A DNA stretch of 64,000 nucleotides from Globisporangium splendens (lineage: Eukaryota; Oomycota; Peronosporomycetes; Pythiales; Pythiaceae), in the NCBI GenBank assembly GCA_006386115.1, contig VFIW01000017.1:1-64000 (forward strand). Direction: 5' to 3'. Position 1 is the stretch's first letter. Each line of letters opens with the position of its first letter. Shown one piece after another: positions 34,944 to 47,070 of this stretch. The position numbers and the translations under genes are program-made. Under the pieces are notes generated by a model. That model worked only from the letters and a program-made list of their open reading frames with translations. It made no database searches and was not told the origin of the DNA.

Positions 34944-36018
34944 TTACGACGATGCATTCAGGAGCACGTATTCGCGAGTGCTTTCGCCGAACTTGAGCAC
35001 GTCCTTCTCGCGCAGCTCAATGTACCGCGAGCCTTCGATCTTCTCGCCGTTGAGGTACGTGCCATTCGTGCTGTTCAGGTCCATGATGTACGGCCGCACT
35101 TCGTTCTCAAAGCTGAGGCCGTCCTTGCTCGGCTTTTGGAACAGTCGGTACTGGATCACAGCGTGCTGCTTGGAGCACGACTGGTGCTCCGTCAGGATAT
35201 CCGCCACAGCCTTGTCGCGGCCCACAAGGAACGCGCTCTTGCGGTGAACATGGAGCGTAGCTGCACATAATAGGATCGTCAGTACATCCACGCGTGAGTC
35301 TAATGAACAAAGGCTACCGCTACACAAACATAGAGACTTACAAATGAGCTCGTCGTCTTTGAACACGTAGAGACGGTAGCGCTTTTGCGGCGTGCGCGCT
35401 TCGGGCGGCTCCGACCATTTCATCACCACACCGTTCTGCACGTTGCCCGTCGACTGATCCTTCGCCAGTGCGCCACTGAGGCCAAAGTTCGGTTTCTCCA
35501 CGGGCTCGTCGGGCTTATCCGCGTCGTCTTCCTCTTTGTCTTCCTGCTTTCCCCATCTACATAGCCACACATACACTTACATACTTGATATTATGCGCAT
35601 GTTAACAAAACAGTCAGCTCACTACTTACTGGATGAGATGCGAAAAGTCCTTGGCTTTTTTCTCCGTGGCGCCGCCATGCGTCGGAGGAGGAGACGCCGA
35701 CAGTGACCGTCGTCGAGGTTCTCTGTTCTTGTTACCGCTGTTATTGCTGGCGCGCGACTCGTTCTTTCGGTGTCCGCTGCGGTCGTCGTTTCCATCTCGT
35801 CTCGGTCGCGAACGAGAGCGCGAACGAGAGCTTGCGCGCGGCTTGGGCGTCCATCGACTGCTGGTTCTTCCAGTGCTGCGCGGCGGAGACCTCTCCCTCC
35901 TGCTTCTGCTGTTGTCACGCGGGGAGCGCGATCTGGAGCGCGACGGCGAGCGTCTTCGGCGCGGCGGCGAGCGCGATCTCGAGCGTGGCATCGTTTGATT
36001 TGCCTTTTTGCTGGGCAT
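34944..36018 (-). CDS. SNIP1/DAWDLE-like FHA-domain protein
   Basis: Three exons (36018-35630, 35556-35342, 35260-34944), 306 residues. The first ~115 residues are an arginine/serine-rich RS domain, followed by an acidic linker and a C-terminal FHA domain with FLVGRDKAVADI (Gly-Arg of the phosphothreonine pocket), CSKQHAVIQYR (Ser and His), and DLNSTNGTYLNGEKI (the Asn-Gly-Thr loop). SNIP1/Pml1/DAWDLE proteins act in pre-mRNA retention and splicing and small-RNA biogenesis in the nucleus. The domain order RS-FHA matches exactly. The start is the ATG at 36018; an in-frame ATG ten codons later is also possible. Confidence 0.88.
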
Positions 36019-36228
36019 TGATGCGTTGGTGCTCGTCAGCAGGCCGGGTTCTTGAACATCAGACCCATTCGAAACTCAAAACCCGTATTATTCTAGCGCT
36101 GCAATCCACAGTAAATTGCAACCCAGGTCTGAGAATGATGTATCAGTATAGACCCGTCAACCCGACCCGTCTGGAAATTGGGTTGACAATGAGCAATGCG
36201 ACCATCGCGCCAAATCACCACCTCCGCA

Positions 36229-38235
36229 ATGGATGCGCGTCCACATGAAGCAGCAGCGCATGACGCAGTGCCGCCACCACCTCCACCGCCACTGCCGCCG
36301 ACGCTCGCAGAGCTCTTCCAGGAGTTCAACGTCGCGGCTGCCGTGACACACTTGCGCCGCATGGACTCGGTGCAAACCAAGGTGGAGATCCCCGACGCCT
36401 TCCTGCTCGTGCACACGGCGCCGTCGAGCTTCCTGCTCTGCGTCAACGCGCTGGTGGAGCAGGGCAAGGTCATGAACCACTTGAACGCCGTCGAGACTGC
36501 CGTTGTGTGCATCCACTCGATGGCGAATCCGCTGATCTTGGGTGCGGACGCCGTGCTCGCCGGGTCGCTGCTCTCGGCGCTGCAGAGCTGCCGGATCTCG
36601 CTGCTCGCTGGGTTCATTACCGCGTACCGCGTGAGCGAGGCTGACGTCGCCGCGTTCTGCGAGCGCGTGCTGGCGACGAAGGCGCACACCGCGATCCAGC
36701 TGATGGTTTCCCTGAACATGAAGCACCTGCTGCCCGCGGAGGCGGTGCTCGCGGCCGCGATCGCGCAGGATGATGTGCGCGCCGGCGACATCTTCGTCAA
36801 GCGCAACCGCGACCACCAGATCCTGTACGTGCAGATGCTGCTCGCGAACAACGTCGGCGACAAGATCGTCAAGAAGCGCATCACGGACTTCAAACTGGAC
36901 GTGCACGCGTTCCCAGAATATGCATACAGGTAGGTTTGATATTGCGTTCATTGTCATTTGCCAGTTGATGTGCTCACCACCGCAATGCGTATATGTGCAT
37001 GCACATACAGAAAGAAGTTGTCGGCGCTGCGGTACATGGTGTATACGGACAAGTTCGAGGACGCGCTCGAGTTTGTTACGGACGACGGCGACGACGCGCT
37101 CAAGGAGTACGCGTGCCGCATTCTGCTTGAGAAGAAAGGCGGCGAGCACCTGGCCACCAAGCATTTCGTGCACACTTTGAAGCTGGCGCATGTGTTCCCA
37201 CACGTTGATCTAACGGCCATCGACGGCGACGACAGTGGTGTATCCATGGTGCTGCCTGCGCAGGACGAGTACGACCAACTTGATAGCTGCTTGTCTCTGG
37301 CGGAGTGCATTGGCACTGAGAGCATCGTGTTTGTCGATACGCTGGAGGGCGTGCACGCGTGTGTGGCGCACCTCAAGACCCAGTCCGTGGTGGGCTTCGA
37401 CTGCGAATGGAAAGCGTCTCACGGAGCCATCACTTCACAACGCGAGGATGGCAGCGCCACATTGGTACGCGACCCGTGTGCGACGCTGCAGCTCGCGTCT
37501 GCACGCAAAGCGTTCGTGCTCGACACCATCGCGCTCGACGAAGACGCCATCGGGGCACCGCTGAACTCGATCTTTGGGGACGATGCCATTCTGAAGCTCG
37601 GATTTGATACCAGGGGCGACCTGAAGCTCCTGCGCGCGATTTTGGGGAGTGCTGGACGACATCCTGACGGCATTGTCGTCTCGAGACTCTTGGATTTGCA
37701 GGCCGTCGCGCGCAAGCTTTATTCGCAAGGGCTCGTGCCAACTACTGCTGGTGCTGCTATTGACACTACAACGTTGAAGGACGAGGAAGAAGACAAGGAG
37801 AACAGTGGTGACGGTGGGGAACAGCCAAACGAGAGCAACGAGAATAGCGAGAATAGTACTGAAGACACTGCTGAGGACAAGACGGTTGCTCTGGATGAAG
37901 CAGCCGTCAATGCTGCCTCTGTGGATGGTGAGGCACCCGCTTCCAGCACTGACGAGACAGACGCGAAACGAAAGAAAAAGCAGCGCGTCGTCGGCCCAAA
38001 TGCCAAGAACACGCTCGCATTGACAGGCATCGCCGAGTTGTACCTCGGCAAGCCACTGGACAAGCGCGCCCGCATGTCCAACTGGGAGCGTCGACCGCTC
38101 ACGCGTGCGCAATTGCACTACGCTGCGCTGGATGCGCACGTGCTCGTCCAGATTTTCCAGCAGATGCAGCAGCGGCATCCACCCGAAGCGTTCGATGCGA
38201 TTGTGCGAAGGTGTACTCAGATAAACCTCAGGTGA
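36229..38235 (+). CDS. DEDDy 3'-5' exonuclease (Mut-7/EXD3/WRN-exo-like)
   Basis: Two exons (36229-36929, 37011-38235), 641 residues. The N-terminal ~330 residues are helical with no named domain; the C-terminal DnaQ-like exonuclease has Exo I VVGFDCEWK (Asp, Glu), Exo II LKLGFDTRGDLKLL (Asp) and Exo III HYAALDAHVLVQIF (Tyr, Asp), so all four carboxylates and the Tyr are present. An acidic insert of ~110 residues (EEEDKENSGDGGEQ...) lies between Exo II and III. The layout resembles Mut-7/EXD3, which trims small-RNA 3' ends. An upstream in-frame ATG at 36196 is possible. Proline run PPPPPPPLPP near the start. Confidence 0.75.
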
Positions 38236-38349
38236 TGGCACTGGAGAGTTGTTCAGGTATGTAAATGTGAATGCGAGAGGCTGAGAACAAGGCTTTGTGC
38301 TTTTACCTGACTGCATTCGTTTGCTTTGGCTCCGTGGATTGTGGTCTAA

Positions 38350-40463
38350 TCACCCACTCATGAACCCCGTGAGCGCATCGGCAAAAGGCACCTGTTCGAC
38401 GTCTTCTCCCTGACTCTGGTTCGAAAACAGTACGTGCTGCTGCAAACCCGCCGGCAGCGTCGTGATCTTGAGAAAGAAGTCGTTCAACTGCTTCTGCAGC
38501 TCTTCTTTTTCCTGCAAGTCGGGTACAACACGCAATGAAAGAGACCCACGTTAACTAATCTCTACTATATACAAACGATTTCATGTGAAGCTAAGACCAT
38601 TCGTACCTCGTTGGTTTTGCGCAGCTGCAGAGTCATGTCCTTTAATTCGTTTTCCACACAAAACGTTTTTTCGCTCACGTCGTGATTCAGACGCGCGATC
38701 TCGCTCTGCAGCTCGCGTTCGCGCTGCTCTTGGCTCTTGATCGTGGCCGCGAGTGTGTCGACGAGCTCAGCGCGACTCGCCATTTCCTGCCGCACTGCGA
38801 GCTCGAGCTCGTCCACTTTGCGCTCGAGAGCAGTTCTCTGGGTATGGAATTCATCCTGCGATTGCTCCAACACGGCGTTTTTCCGCTCGAGCTCCGTGTT
38901 GAGCGTCTGGACACGACTGAGCTCGTCACGCACGCGCTTGGACTCGTTCTCATCGATCTTCACACGCGCGTGCCTCGCGTGGTGCATTTTCTGCATCGTC
39001 TCGAGTTCACGCGTCATGCACGCGCGCAACTGCGTCTCCTCCTGCTTGAAATGGGTCACAAGCGCTTCTTTCTTGGTCTCAAACTCGTGCTGTAGTTGAT
39101 CACGGAGGTCGCGCAAGTGCACATCGGTCATCTGCTGCGTCACGACGGTCTCGAGTCTCTGGAACACATGGATCGCCTCATGGCGATAGAACTCGCGCAG
39201 CACACTCGCCTTCTCCGGCCCACTAGCCTGCTGATTGTACTCCGCATCGAACTGCAGGATCGTATTCAGCACCGCGGCAAACGACGATCCATTCTCTTCA
39301 TTGTCATTAACTTCATCTTTAGACAGTTGGCTCCAGATTGATTGCCGAATGCGTTCGCAGTAATTGCGCGAGCTGTCGCGGAGAACGCGCACTTCGTCTT
39401 CGTACTTTGCGCGGATCGACGCTTTGAGTTTGTTGCGGATCGTGCGTTTCCGCGTCGATGAGAATGCTTTCGTGCCAGCGTGGTAGACGTCCATCGCGAG
39501 CCGCTGGATCTCCTCGTGCAGCTTGTGGAACACATCGAGTTCCATGGGCGGCTCTTGGTCTTCAGCGTCTCCTGTGTCTCGCCCTGCCGACGATGATGAA
39601 TGGATGCAGTCCAAATACGTCTGGAGAGCGTCGTCTGCGACGGCTTCGCACTTCTGCTCGGCGATGTCGTCCCATGCGGTACCCACGTCGGGCTCTTGGC
39701 CATTCTGGAACACGTCCCGAGTGAACGCCTGCAGCATCCGCAGCAAGATGTCTCCCGTCAGCTCTGTGTTGAACACTTTCTTCACGGGTGCATGCGGGAT
39801 GAAGAACTCGAGATCCTGCGTGCTGGAGAAGATCTCATCTGGATACGCGATGTCGCTGACGCGCTTCAACTGGGTAATTGCATTCAGGTCTCCATGGCGA
39901 GTGTTATCATTTGCACTGCGTCCTCGGTCTTGGAACGTGCGGTTGGGCGTGAAATCAACGGTCAGTAGGCTCGGAAACAGTTCGTACACCTCCACAGGCG
40001 GATGCTCCTTCAAAAGCGTCTGAAAGAGCGACGTAAACGATGCAATTTCGCTTGGAAATGGATTCATCACTGTATTGAAACTAAATGCGCTCTCTTCTTC
40101 AGTGTCGTAGCAGGACACGACCAGCGACGACAGCGCGCAGATCCCGCCAATGAGCTCCTTCGCAGGCAAGCCCTGAGTAATATCCACATCCAACACGAGC
40201 ACGTTGTAGTCTTCTTCCATGTAGGACACGCACGCTAGCAGTGTGAGCGGTGCGTTTGCACTTGCTGCATCGTATTGTTGTCGTTGATTCAGCAACTGCG
40301 CAAAGAGCTCCACGCGCGCGCGCTGGTTGGACGGCGCACCGAGCAGTGTGATGACCGCCAAGCGTTCGTCTGCGACCTCCTGTTCGAGTAGCGCAGTGGC
40401 AGCAGGTGTGACACCGCCCGTGGTCGCGTCTAGAAGTGCCACGTTGCGCCAAGTCACCTCCAT
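38350..40463 (-). CDS. Guanylate-binding-protein-like coiled-coil protein lacking the P-loop
   Basis: Two exons (40463-38607, 38511-38350), 672 residues. The N-terminal ~290 residues follow the large GBP/atlastin G-domain layout (LLACVSYMEEDYNVLVLDVD, then a long alpha/beta region and DALQTYLDCI), followed by GBP-like helices and a long C-terminal coiled coil from about residue 440. The site where GxxxxGKS should be reads LGAPSNQRARVEL, so the Walker lysine is absent and GTP hydrolysis is unlikely. It may be a pseudo-GTPase scaffold. Assignment by pattern only; alternatives are an unrelated coiled-coil protein. Confidence 0.5.
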
Positions 40464-40862
40464 TTTCAAGTCGCTTTGATAAAATGGTCGTGCAGCTGAG
40501 CTTGTGGACTCAGATGTTCCTCCAGATCAAGTCTGGTATCAGAGAGACAGGGTTTCACCCAAACACCTTCAAAAAGCCCAATGTGTGTTCACCCAAACAC
40601 GCATTATGTCTAAACTGATTGCACATTAATTTAAGATCGTGCAACGAACGTTTAAATGAATGTTTGCAAATTTTGAGAGGCTAGATTGTTTGAGGTTTTT
40701 TAGTGACGTGGGTGGATTGGAGGCGATGGGGACTGCTCGCCACACGCAGCGTAACCCCTTGTTCGCTGTCACATGTGTCTGCTTGGGCACCGCCCGATCT
40801 GGTTACGCTCAGTCTCATTCGGCGTCAATCCAGTTCCTCCTCCCTCCTCTTGCTAACCAACG
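40464..40862. other. Intergenic region between diverging genes
   Basis: 399 bp. A 13-bp direct repeat (TTCACCCAAACAC) occurs twice about 34 bp apart near 40553-40600. No coding bias. It presumably holds the promoters of both flanking genes. Confidence 0.6.
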
Positions 40863-42439
40863 ATGACGCTCTCGGTGGCCACGGCGCGCGCGCACCTGGA
40901 GAAGCAGCTCCCCAAGGCCGCGGGCAGCAGCGTGATCGGCACCGTCACGATCTGCGGCGGCGGCAACGGCGCGCACGTCGCGGCCGCGTACCTGGCGTCC
41001 AAGGGCGTCGCCGTGCAGGTGCTCACGCGGCAGCCAGAGAAATGGGGCGACGAGATCGAGGTCACGACCCAGGGCTCGAGCTGGGAGAGCAAGGGCACGA
41101 TCGTGGGCAAGCTGCAGCTCGTGTCCAAGCACGCGAAGAACGTGATCCCGCAGTCGGACGTCGTGATCGTCGCGGCGCCCGCGAATGCGCACCCGGACAT
41201 CCTCGCGTCCGTGGCGCCGTACTTGAAGAAGGGCGTCGCGCTCGGCGCGTTGTTCGCGCAGGGTGGCTTCGACTGGGCCGCGAAGAAAGCGCTGGGCGAC
41301 AAGTTGGCCGACGTGGAGCTGGTGGGTATGCACGCTTGCACGGGTTGTGTTTATGATATGACCTGACACTGAATGGTGTTGTGTTGCATCTGTGTGGTCT
41401 ACTGTAGCTCTTTGGTTTGCAAAACATCCCATGGATCTGCAAGGCGTATGAATACGGGTACGTCTTTTCGTAAAGCTTTTTGGCGTTGATGTGGTAGCTT
41501 GGAAGTAACGCTTCGTTCACGTACACTGTGTGCTTTACCAACAGCCACAAGGCTCGCATCATCGGTCCAAAAAAGTGCCTCTACGTCGCATGCTACCCCG
41601 TGGAGCGCAAGAAGGACGCCGCGAAGCTTATGCAGGCGCTCTTCGACATCCCGTGCGACACGGTGGCCAACTTCCTGAACCTGACGCTCACACCGTCGAA
41701 CCAGATCATCCACCCGGCGCGCTACTACGCGATCTTCCGCGACTGGGACGGCAAGCGCACGTACACGATCGAAGAACTCGAAAAGCGCCGCGGCATGACG
41801 CTCTGTGTGTATTCTTTGCGTGCATTGTTTGTAGCTCATCGCTGCTCTTTCTCTAACCTTTCACCGATTGCGTTGGGATGACTGCGTGTAGACGCCGACT
41901 TTGACGAGTTCTCGGCGGAGCAGCTCTCGATGCTCGACAACGAGTTGCAGCAGGTCAAGTACGCGCTGCTGCAGCGATTCCCGGCGTTGGATCTCTCGGA
42001 CATTTTGCCTATGGGCGACCGCGTCGTCAAGCAATACGGCGAAGACGTCGCGGACCGCTCGTCGCTGCGCCAGATCTTCATGACCAACCTGGGCTACGCG
42101 GGTTGTGCGACGCCGCTCACGGAGGTCGCCAAGGACCAGTACCACCCGGCCGTCAACTCGCGCTTGTTCTGGGAGGACATCCCGTACGGGCTCTGCATCC
42201 TGAAGAACATGGCCGAGATGCTCGGCAACTTCCCGACGCCGCGCATCGACTTCATGATCCGGTGGCACCAGCAGTACATGGGCGTGACGTTCCTCAACGC
42301 CGACGGCCAGCTCAACCCGCAGGAGCTCTGGCGCACAGGCGCGCCGAACAAGTACGGCATCCACTCGCTCGAGGACCTCGTCGCCACGTCGCTGCCGAGC
42401 GAGATGCGCGGCTACCGCCACCCGCGCTCGCGCATGTAA
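40863..42439 (+). CDS. NAD(P)-dependent opine/octopine dehydrogenase family protein
   Basis: Four exons (40863-41321, 41408-41457, 41545-41804, 41892-42439), 438 residues. An N-terminal Rossmann fold opens with VTICGGGNGAHVAAAYLASKG (dinucleotide Gly-rich loop) and continues VQVLTRQPEKW; a helical C-terminal domain has the octopine-dehydrogenase-type NxxxHPARYYAIF (NQIIHPARYY) segment with the catalytic His. Members reductively condense pyruvate or another keto acid with an amino acid. The substrate cannot be read from sequence. No targeting signal is seen. Confidence 0.65.
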
Positions 42440-43192
42440 GCATCAAGCTAAAGGCTGCTCAGCGCTACGTCGGACGTGAATACGAATATGCCTTTTTCCG
42501 TGCTTTACTGAGCAACATACACGAAATATAAGACACTTTTGTTTCAAAACAATCCCACGCGAGCTCTCTAATCAGCTTCCAAAAATTGTCTTATGCCTGA
42601 GTGCCCGCGTGCAGCCCAAGCTTCATGTTGGCGACTCGGTCAGCTGTACTGTGCATTGAAACTTCAAAACGCAGCTCGGCATACTCTGCAAAAGCAATGG
42701 CATACAAACAGGTGCGGGATGCATTTTACATGGGCAATCCATCCCGAAGAGTGTCGACGAAGCGCAACCTGGCGACCGCGAAACAGCAGCCACGATCAAA
42801 ACGACTGCACACTCGTGACCGAGGGCTGGCGCTGCGCAGTTCATCTAGTTTTTGGGTTGGGGTCGGCAACAGATCCGCGACGCCAGTGCCTTTGCTTGCG
42901 TTTCTTGTAGCGCCTTGGAGGAATGAACGATGCGAAAAGGGACGCGCAACAGCAGGTTGAAGTTGCCATCCAAAAAGAAAGTGCGACGTGATTGGCTGTA
43001 AAATATTGCTTAACAGTGTTTGATTGGTAAAAATGAAAGTCAACCAGGATTTTTGCCATCGACTTGCAGGAGATGATGAAGGTGACGATATTCTCCCGCG
43101 CTTGAAGAAGCTTCATGCTGTTGTCAAGCGTGCGCTCGAGGGGTCACATTATGCAGCGCACTGATTGCCATGCGCATGCTTGCACTACGCCA
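42440..43192. other. Region without a recognised gene
   Basis: 753 bp. Short open frames occur on both strands, but none has sustained coding bias, splice structure or a recognisable motif. It lies between the 3' ends of two converging genes and is longer than most such gaps here; it may hold eroded sequence. Confidence 0.5.
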
Positions 43193-43876
43193 TCAGCCTG
43201 CGCAGCTCTGGAAGGAGGGCACGTACTGCTGGATGAGCAGATGCGCGTCGTCCTTGCCGTACGCCTCCATGGTCTCGAGGGTCTCAGCGACCAGCGCCTT
43301 CGTCGCGTCGTCGCCCGTGCCCAGGTGCTTGTCCTGTAGGATGTTGCACAGCGGCAGGATCGATCGGTAGTACTCGGTGAGCGCGTCGCCGACGCCGTCG
43401 CACACGGCGAGTTGCTGGAGCAGCAGCAGCAGCACGCGGTGCACGACCGCCTTGTCTCGCGTGCTCAGCGCGCTCTTGACCTGATTCATGACCTGCGGCA
43501 GCGCCTGCAGCACGCGAGTGTCGTCGGCTTTCCCACTTGACTCGAGCAGCACCATCGCGGCGTCGAACGCGAACGTCGGGTACGGCTCGAGCGCGTCCTG
43601 GAGACCGCTCACGCAGATCGGCAGCAAGTGTGTAAACTCCAGCGGCTCGAGCTGCGCCGACGTCCACGTGACGCGCCGACTGCCATCGTGCTTCCTCGTC
43701 TCAATCACGAGTGGCAGCTCGTCGCGGTCCAGGCACTGACGGAATTCGCTGAGTTTGTTGGCTTGTTTGGTCGAGCGACCCGAGGACGCCGGCGGCCGCG
43801 ACGAGGGTGCGCTTCCAGAGCTCTCCTTCGGGTTGTCCAGCGACAACACTTGGCTCTCGTTGCGGCTTCTCGACAT
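43193..43876 (-). CDS. PACRG: Parkin co-regulated gene (PACRG) homologue, axonemal
   Basis: Intronless, 227 residues. PACRG sits with FAP20 at the inner junction between A and B tubules of ciliary doublets. The ARM-like helical core aligns well in pattern: FRQCLDRDELPLVIE, LPICVSGLQDALEPYPTFAF, VLQALPQVMNQVKSAL, LLLQQLAVCDGVGDALTEYY, RSILPLCNI and ETLETMEAYGKDDAHLLIQ then VPSFQSC at the C-terminus. YYRSILPLCNIL favours true PACRG over PACRG-like. The N-terminal ~45 residues are Ser/Pro-rich. No break is seen, unlike HYDIN and CFAP70. Start chosen at ATG 43876 (MSRSRNESQ) rather than the longer open frame, which runs into the SNM1 3' end. Confidence 0.85.
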   Translation of the reverse strand: MSRSRNESQVLSLDNPKESSGSAPSSRPPASSGRSTKQANKLSEFRQCLDRDELPLVIETRKHDGSRRVTWTSAQLEPLEFTHLLPICVSGLQDALEPYPTFAFDAAMVLLESSGKADDTRVLQALPQVMNQVKSALSTRDKAVVHRVLLLLLQQLAVCDGVGDALTEYYRSILPLCNILQDKHLGTGDDATKALVAETLETMEAYGKDDAHLLIQQYVPSFQSCAG

Positions 43877-44031
43877 GGCGCTTGCGTCTAAATGGACGAG
43901 CCACGTTCTTCTTCTGTGCGTCTGAGAACCCAATAGCCGCCGCAGAAGAGCCATTTGAAGAAGCAGTTTTTCATGCCTCAAGACACAAATAGACGAGCAC
44001 CTGCTGGCCATTTCCGCTTGTGGTATCATCG

Positions 44032-46518
44032 CTATCGCTGCTGCTGGAAGAGGTTGGAGATACTGTGGAAGGCTGACTGGCGGAGCAGATCCACCTGCTT
44101 CTTTGCCTGCTGCTCCGTGCAGCAATTCACCTGGAACATAACAAAGCATACTCAGTGGCGCCATATTCGCGCATTAATGCGTCACATCCCTCACTCAGAA
44201 CGTACCGTGGGGATGATCACGTGCGGGTTCATGACCTGGACGAACTCCGTCAGCTCCGCAAAGCTCGAGTGCTCGCTGTACGGGATGCCGTAGATCCTGA
44301 TCGCGCCTGACGCGTCTGTGCGGCACGTCGAGATGGACGCGCTGGTGTTGGACTTGCTGAACGTCCACCCCGTCGGGCGAAATGCCACGATCTCGCGGAA
44401 CCGCAGTCGATGCTTCTGGAGCAATCCCGTAAGGTGCTCCATCTTCAAATCGTTCATGGGCACCACGTGAAGACTACAAAAGAAAATGGGGTGGGGTGGG
44501 GAGATTAGTAGTGACAATGACGGTAGCACTAGTGTCGACGATGCACACTTACTTGGTAGCCGAGGGCTCGATCGTGAGCAGCTTCATCTGGTCCTCGAGC
44601 CAGCCAAACGTCGAGATGAACTTGAGCTTGGCCTTGGACACGCACACTTTGCGCTCGTACTTGGCCGCGACCTCCATAAACAGCCGCTCCTTGCCGATCG
44701 AGTACGAGCCAAAGAGAAACAGAATCCTGTTGTCACTCACGGCGTGTTTCGTGGACAGGAGCTCGAGCGTGTGGTCGATCGCTGCTTGCTGCGTTGGGAA
44801 CGTGTACTTGGGTTCGCGTACGTCGTGTCGAGGTAGACGCCGTCGAGTCGTGTCATCGCTGTGGTTGATGGTGGTGCACCCGGCGGCGGGATGTACTTTT
44901 GCAAAGGCGCATAGCTCAGCATCTTTTTGTCGTACCGAAAGTCGCCCGTGTGCAGATACGCTTGTCCGTTCTTCAAGCGGAACAGGATGATCGCGGCACC
45001 GGGACAGTGATTGGCGTCCATGAACGTCACCTGGACGTCGTGAATCATCACGGGCGTGTTCATGGGCACCGGGTGCACCCATTTGGAGTCAATGCGGAGC
45101 TCCTGGACCACCAGCGCCGCGGTGATCTGGTTGCAATAGATGATCCCACAATCGAAGCTCTGCACACGAAAATGTACATACATAGAGAGTGGTTTATGGC
45201 GTGTTAGTGTGTAGATCTACGCCAAAACGAGAACGCGTACTTACCTTTTTCTCGAGGCCAGTGTAGTGATCCGAGTGGAAATGCGTGAGGAAGTACACGG
45301 ACGAAAGCGCCTTGCTCGCATACTTGAATCCGTCGACGATGAAGGACGGGTGCGTCCCCTTGATGCGCTTGAAGTCTGGACATGAGAATCGTCGCGACGT
45401 GCTGGAGGAGGACGAAGAGCTCCATTGTGTACCCGACGACGTTGATCCTGCACCAAGTCTTCGCTTTTTGCTGAATGGCTGTGGATTCGAGCGGAATGAC
45501 GACCCACTGGTAGTACCTGAGGCAGAAGAGAGCACGGCCTGGGTCTTGGAGCTTTTCATGAGCACATCGAACGCATTCGACACGACTTGGCCAACGCAAC
45601 CTGGAACAATTAAGGCAAAATACACACATAAGTCAAGCCGTAGACGCTCACTAATCAAAGCAAAGCATGAACAGCAGGACACGCGAGAAATAGTGATGCT
45701 TTACCTAATGCGTTGGAAAGCACTGACGAGGAGGGTGTGGACGAAGATGCGCGCATCATTACGGCGAAAGCGTTGGTGGACGAAGATGATGTGTCCGTCT
45801 GTGCATCATCGGCTAGCACTTCAATCGTTGCAGTAGCACTAGTAATGGCAGCACTCTCAGTGCTGATAGTCTGCTCTGCTTCGGTGGCGGATAGTTGGTC
45901 ATGCTCGTGCTCTCGCTGGAGCGCTGCGACGTCGCTGGGTCGCACGCCAAACCGCTGGCCGCACTGCTTCATGTGACGGATCCGCGCCGTCAGGTCCTTC
46001 TCCGTCAGGTTCACGCCGCAGATCATACAGTTGTACGCATTCGGATCGAGCTCGTCTTGCACGGCTACTGACTCAATGGTGTTGGGTAGCTCTGCCTCCA
46101 CGCCTCCACCAGCAGACTTAGCAATAGACTCCTGCTGCGCTGCTCGCATCTGCAGTCGGTCCAAGCACATATTCACGTGCGCCATGCGCCGCTGCTCGTT
46201 GTAGTCCGTGAGTTCCTTGGTGCACGTGGGACAGTGGTACTTGTTCTGCGCCGTCGTCGTCGCGTCGATGCACGCGTTCATGTGCACGGCGCGGTCCTGG
46301 ATCGTCCACATCGTGAGGTTGAGCGAGCAAACAGCGCAGAGCACGCGCTCGTCCACCGCGGCCTTCACAGCGCGAGCGGAACGCTCAGCATCATATACAG
46401 CAGCAACGCCAGTACTGGTTGAGACCCGCGGTTGCGTGGCTGCGACCTGCGTCGGCGCGATCCACTCGTCGAGATCGTCGAAGTCGTCGTCGTCGTCGGA
46501 CACCACGTTGTTGCGCAT
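44032..46518 (-). CDS. SNM1/DCLRE1A-like cross-link repair nuclease, one frameshift
   Basis: Five exons (46518-45705, 45600-45245, 45159-44553, 44473-44206, 44130-44032); total coding length is 2144 nt, one short of a multiple of three. Metallo-beta-lactamase/beta-CASP 5' exonuclease for interstrand cross-link repair. Motifs: [10 protein letters not shown] (zinc His/Asp), [37 protein letters not shown] and [12 protein letters not shown]. Near 44815-44818 a base is missing just after LDTTYA; the expected [10 protein letters not shown] continues in the next frame. The N-terminus carries three C-x2-C...H-x3-C fingers (CAVC...HMNAC, CPTC...HVNMC, CMIC...HMKQC) resembling UBZ4. The deletion may be a base-calling error. 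Confidence 0.85.
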
Positions 46519-47070
46519 TTTTGTCTTGTGCCACAAGTGACTGGTCAAAAATCTCGCCAAAATTATCAGACCCTCTCCAACACGATCAAGTCAACTATGT
46601 CGACGGATCAGAAGTGTTCCTCTTGGGTATACAAACACTGAAAGAGACTCAGAATCTCAGCAAAGTGCGAGTTGACTTACTGCTTTGACACACAAGATAG
46701 ACTGTCGCAATGGTGACCACCTCCAATTCATATATCCAGTTGGATCGACACATCTAAATACATAACAACATATTGCAGCTCTTGACTGTAGAGGTATTCT
46801 ACCGTTCGTTCACAGGTTGTTGCCAGCATGCCAAAACCATCTGTAACTTGACTGGGTGCACCACTCCTAAGTAACCATATCCCTACTAAGTATTCCAACA
46901 ATCACACCAGCACAGTATTACGTCGACAAGTTGATGTTGCGTTTCATCTCATCGACTTACGCAAAGCAGCAGCAACCTTGCGTATCCAGTCTAAAGTACA
47001 CATCCGGATAAAGCAATCGTTGTTGAGGTGCAAACCGCATTCGCACTTTGGAGCCGCAGAAGCAGAGAAG
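46519..47070. other. Intergenic region between diverging genes
   Basis: 552 bp with no coding bias, RNA gene or repeat recognised; it holds the promoters of the SNM1-like gene and the BioD/DRTGG gene. Confidence 0.6.

Noticed and set aside
40553..40600. 13-bp direct repeat TTCACCCAAACAC as a transposon footprint
   Set aside because: The copies are only ~34 bp apart with no element between them and no terminal inverted repeat.
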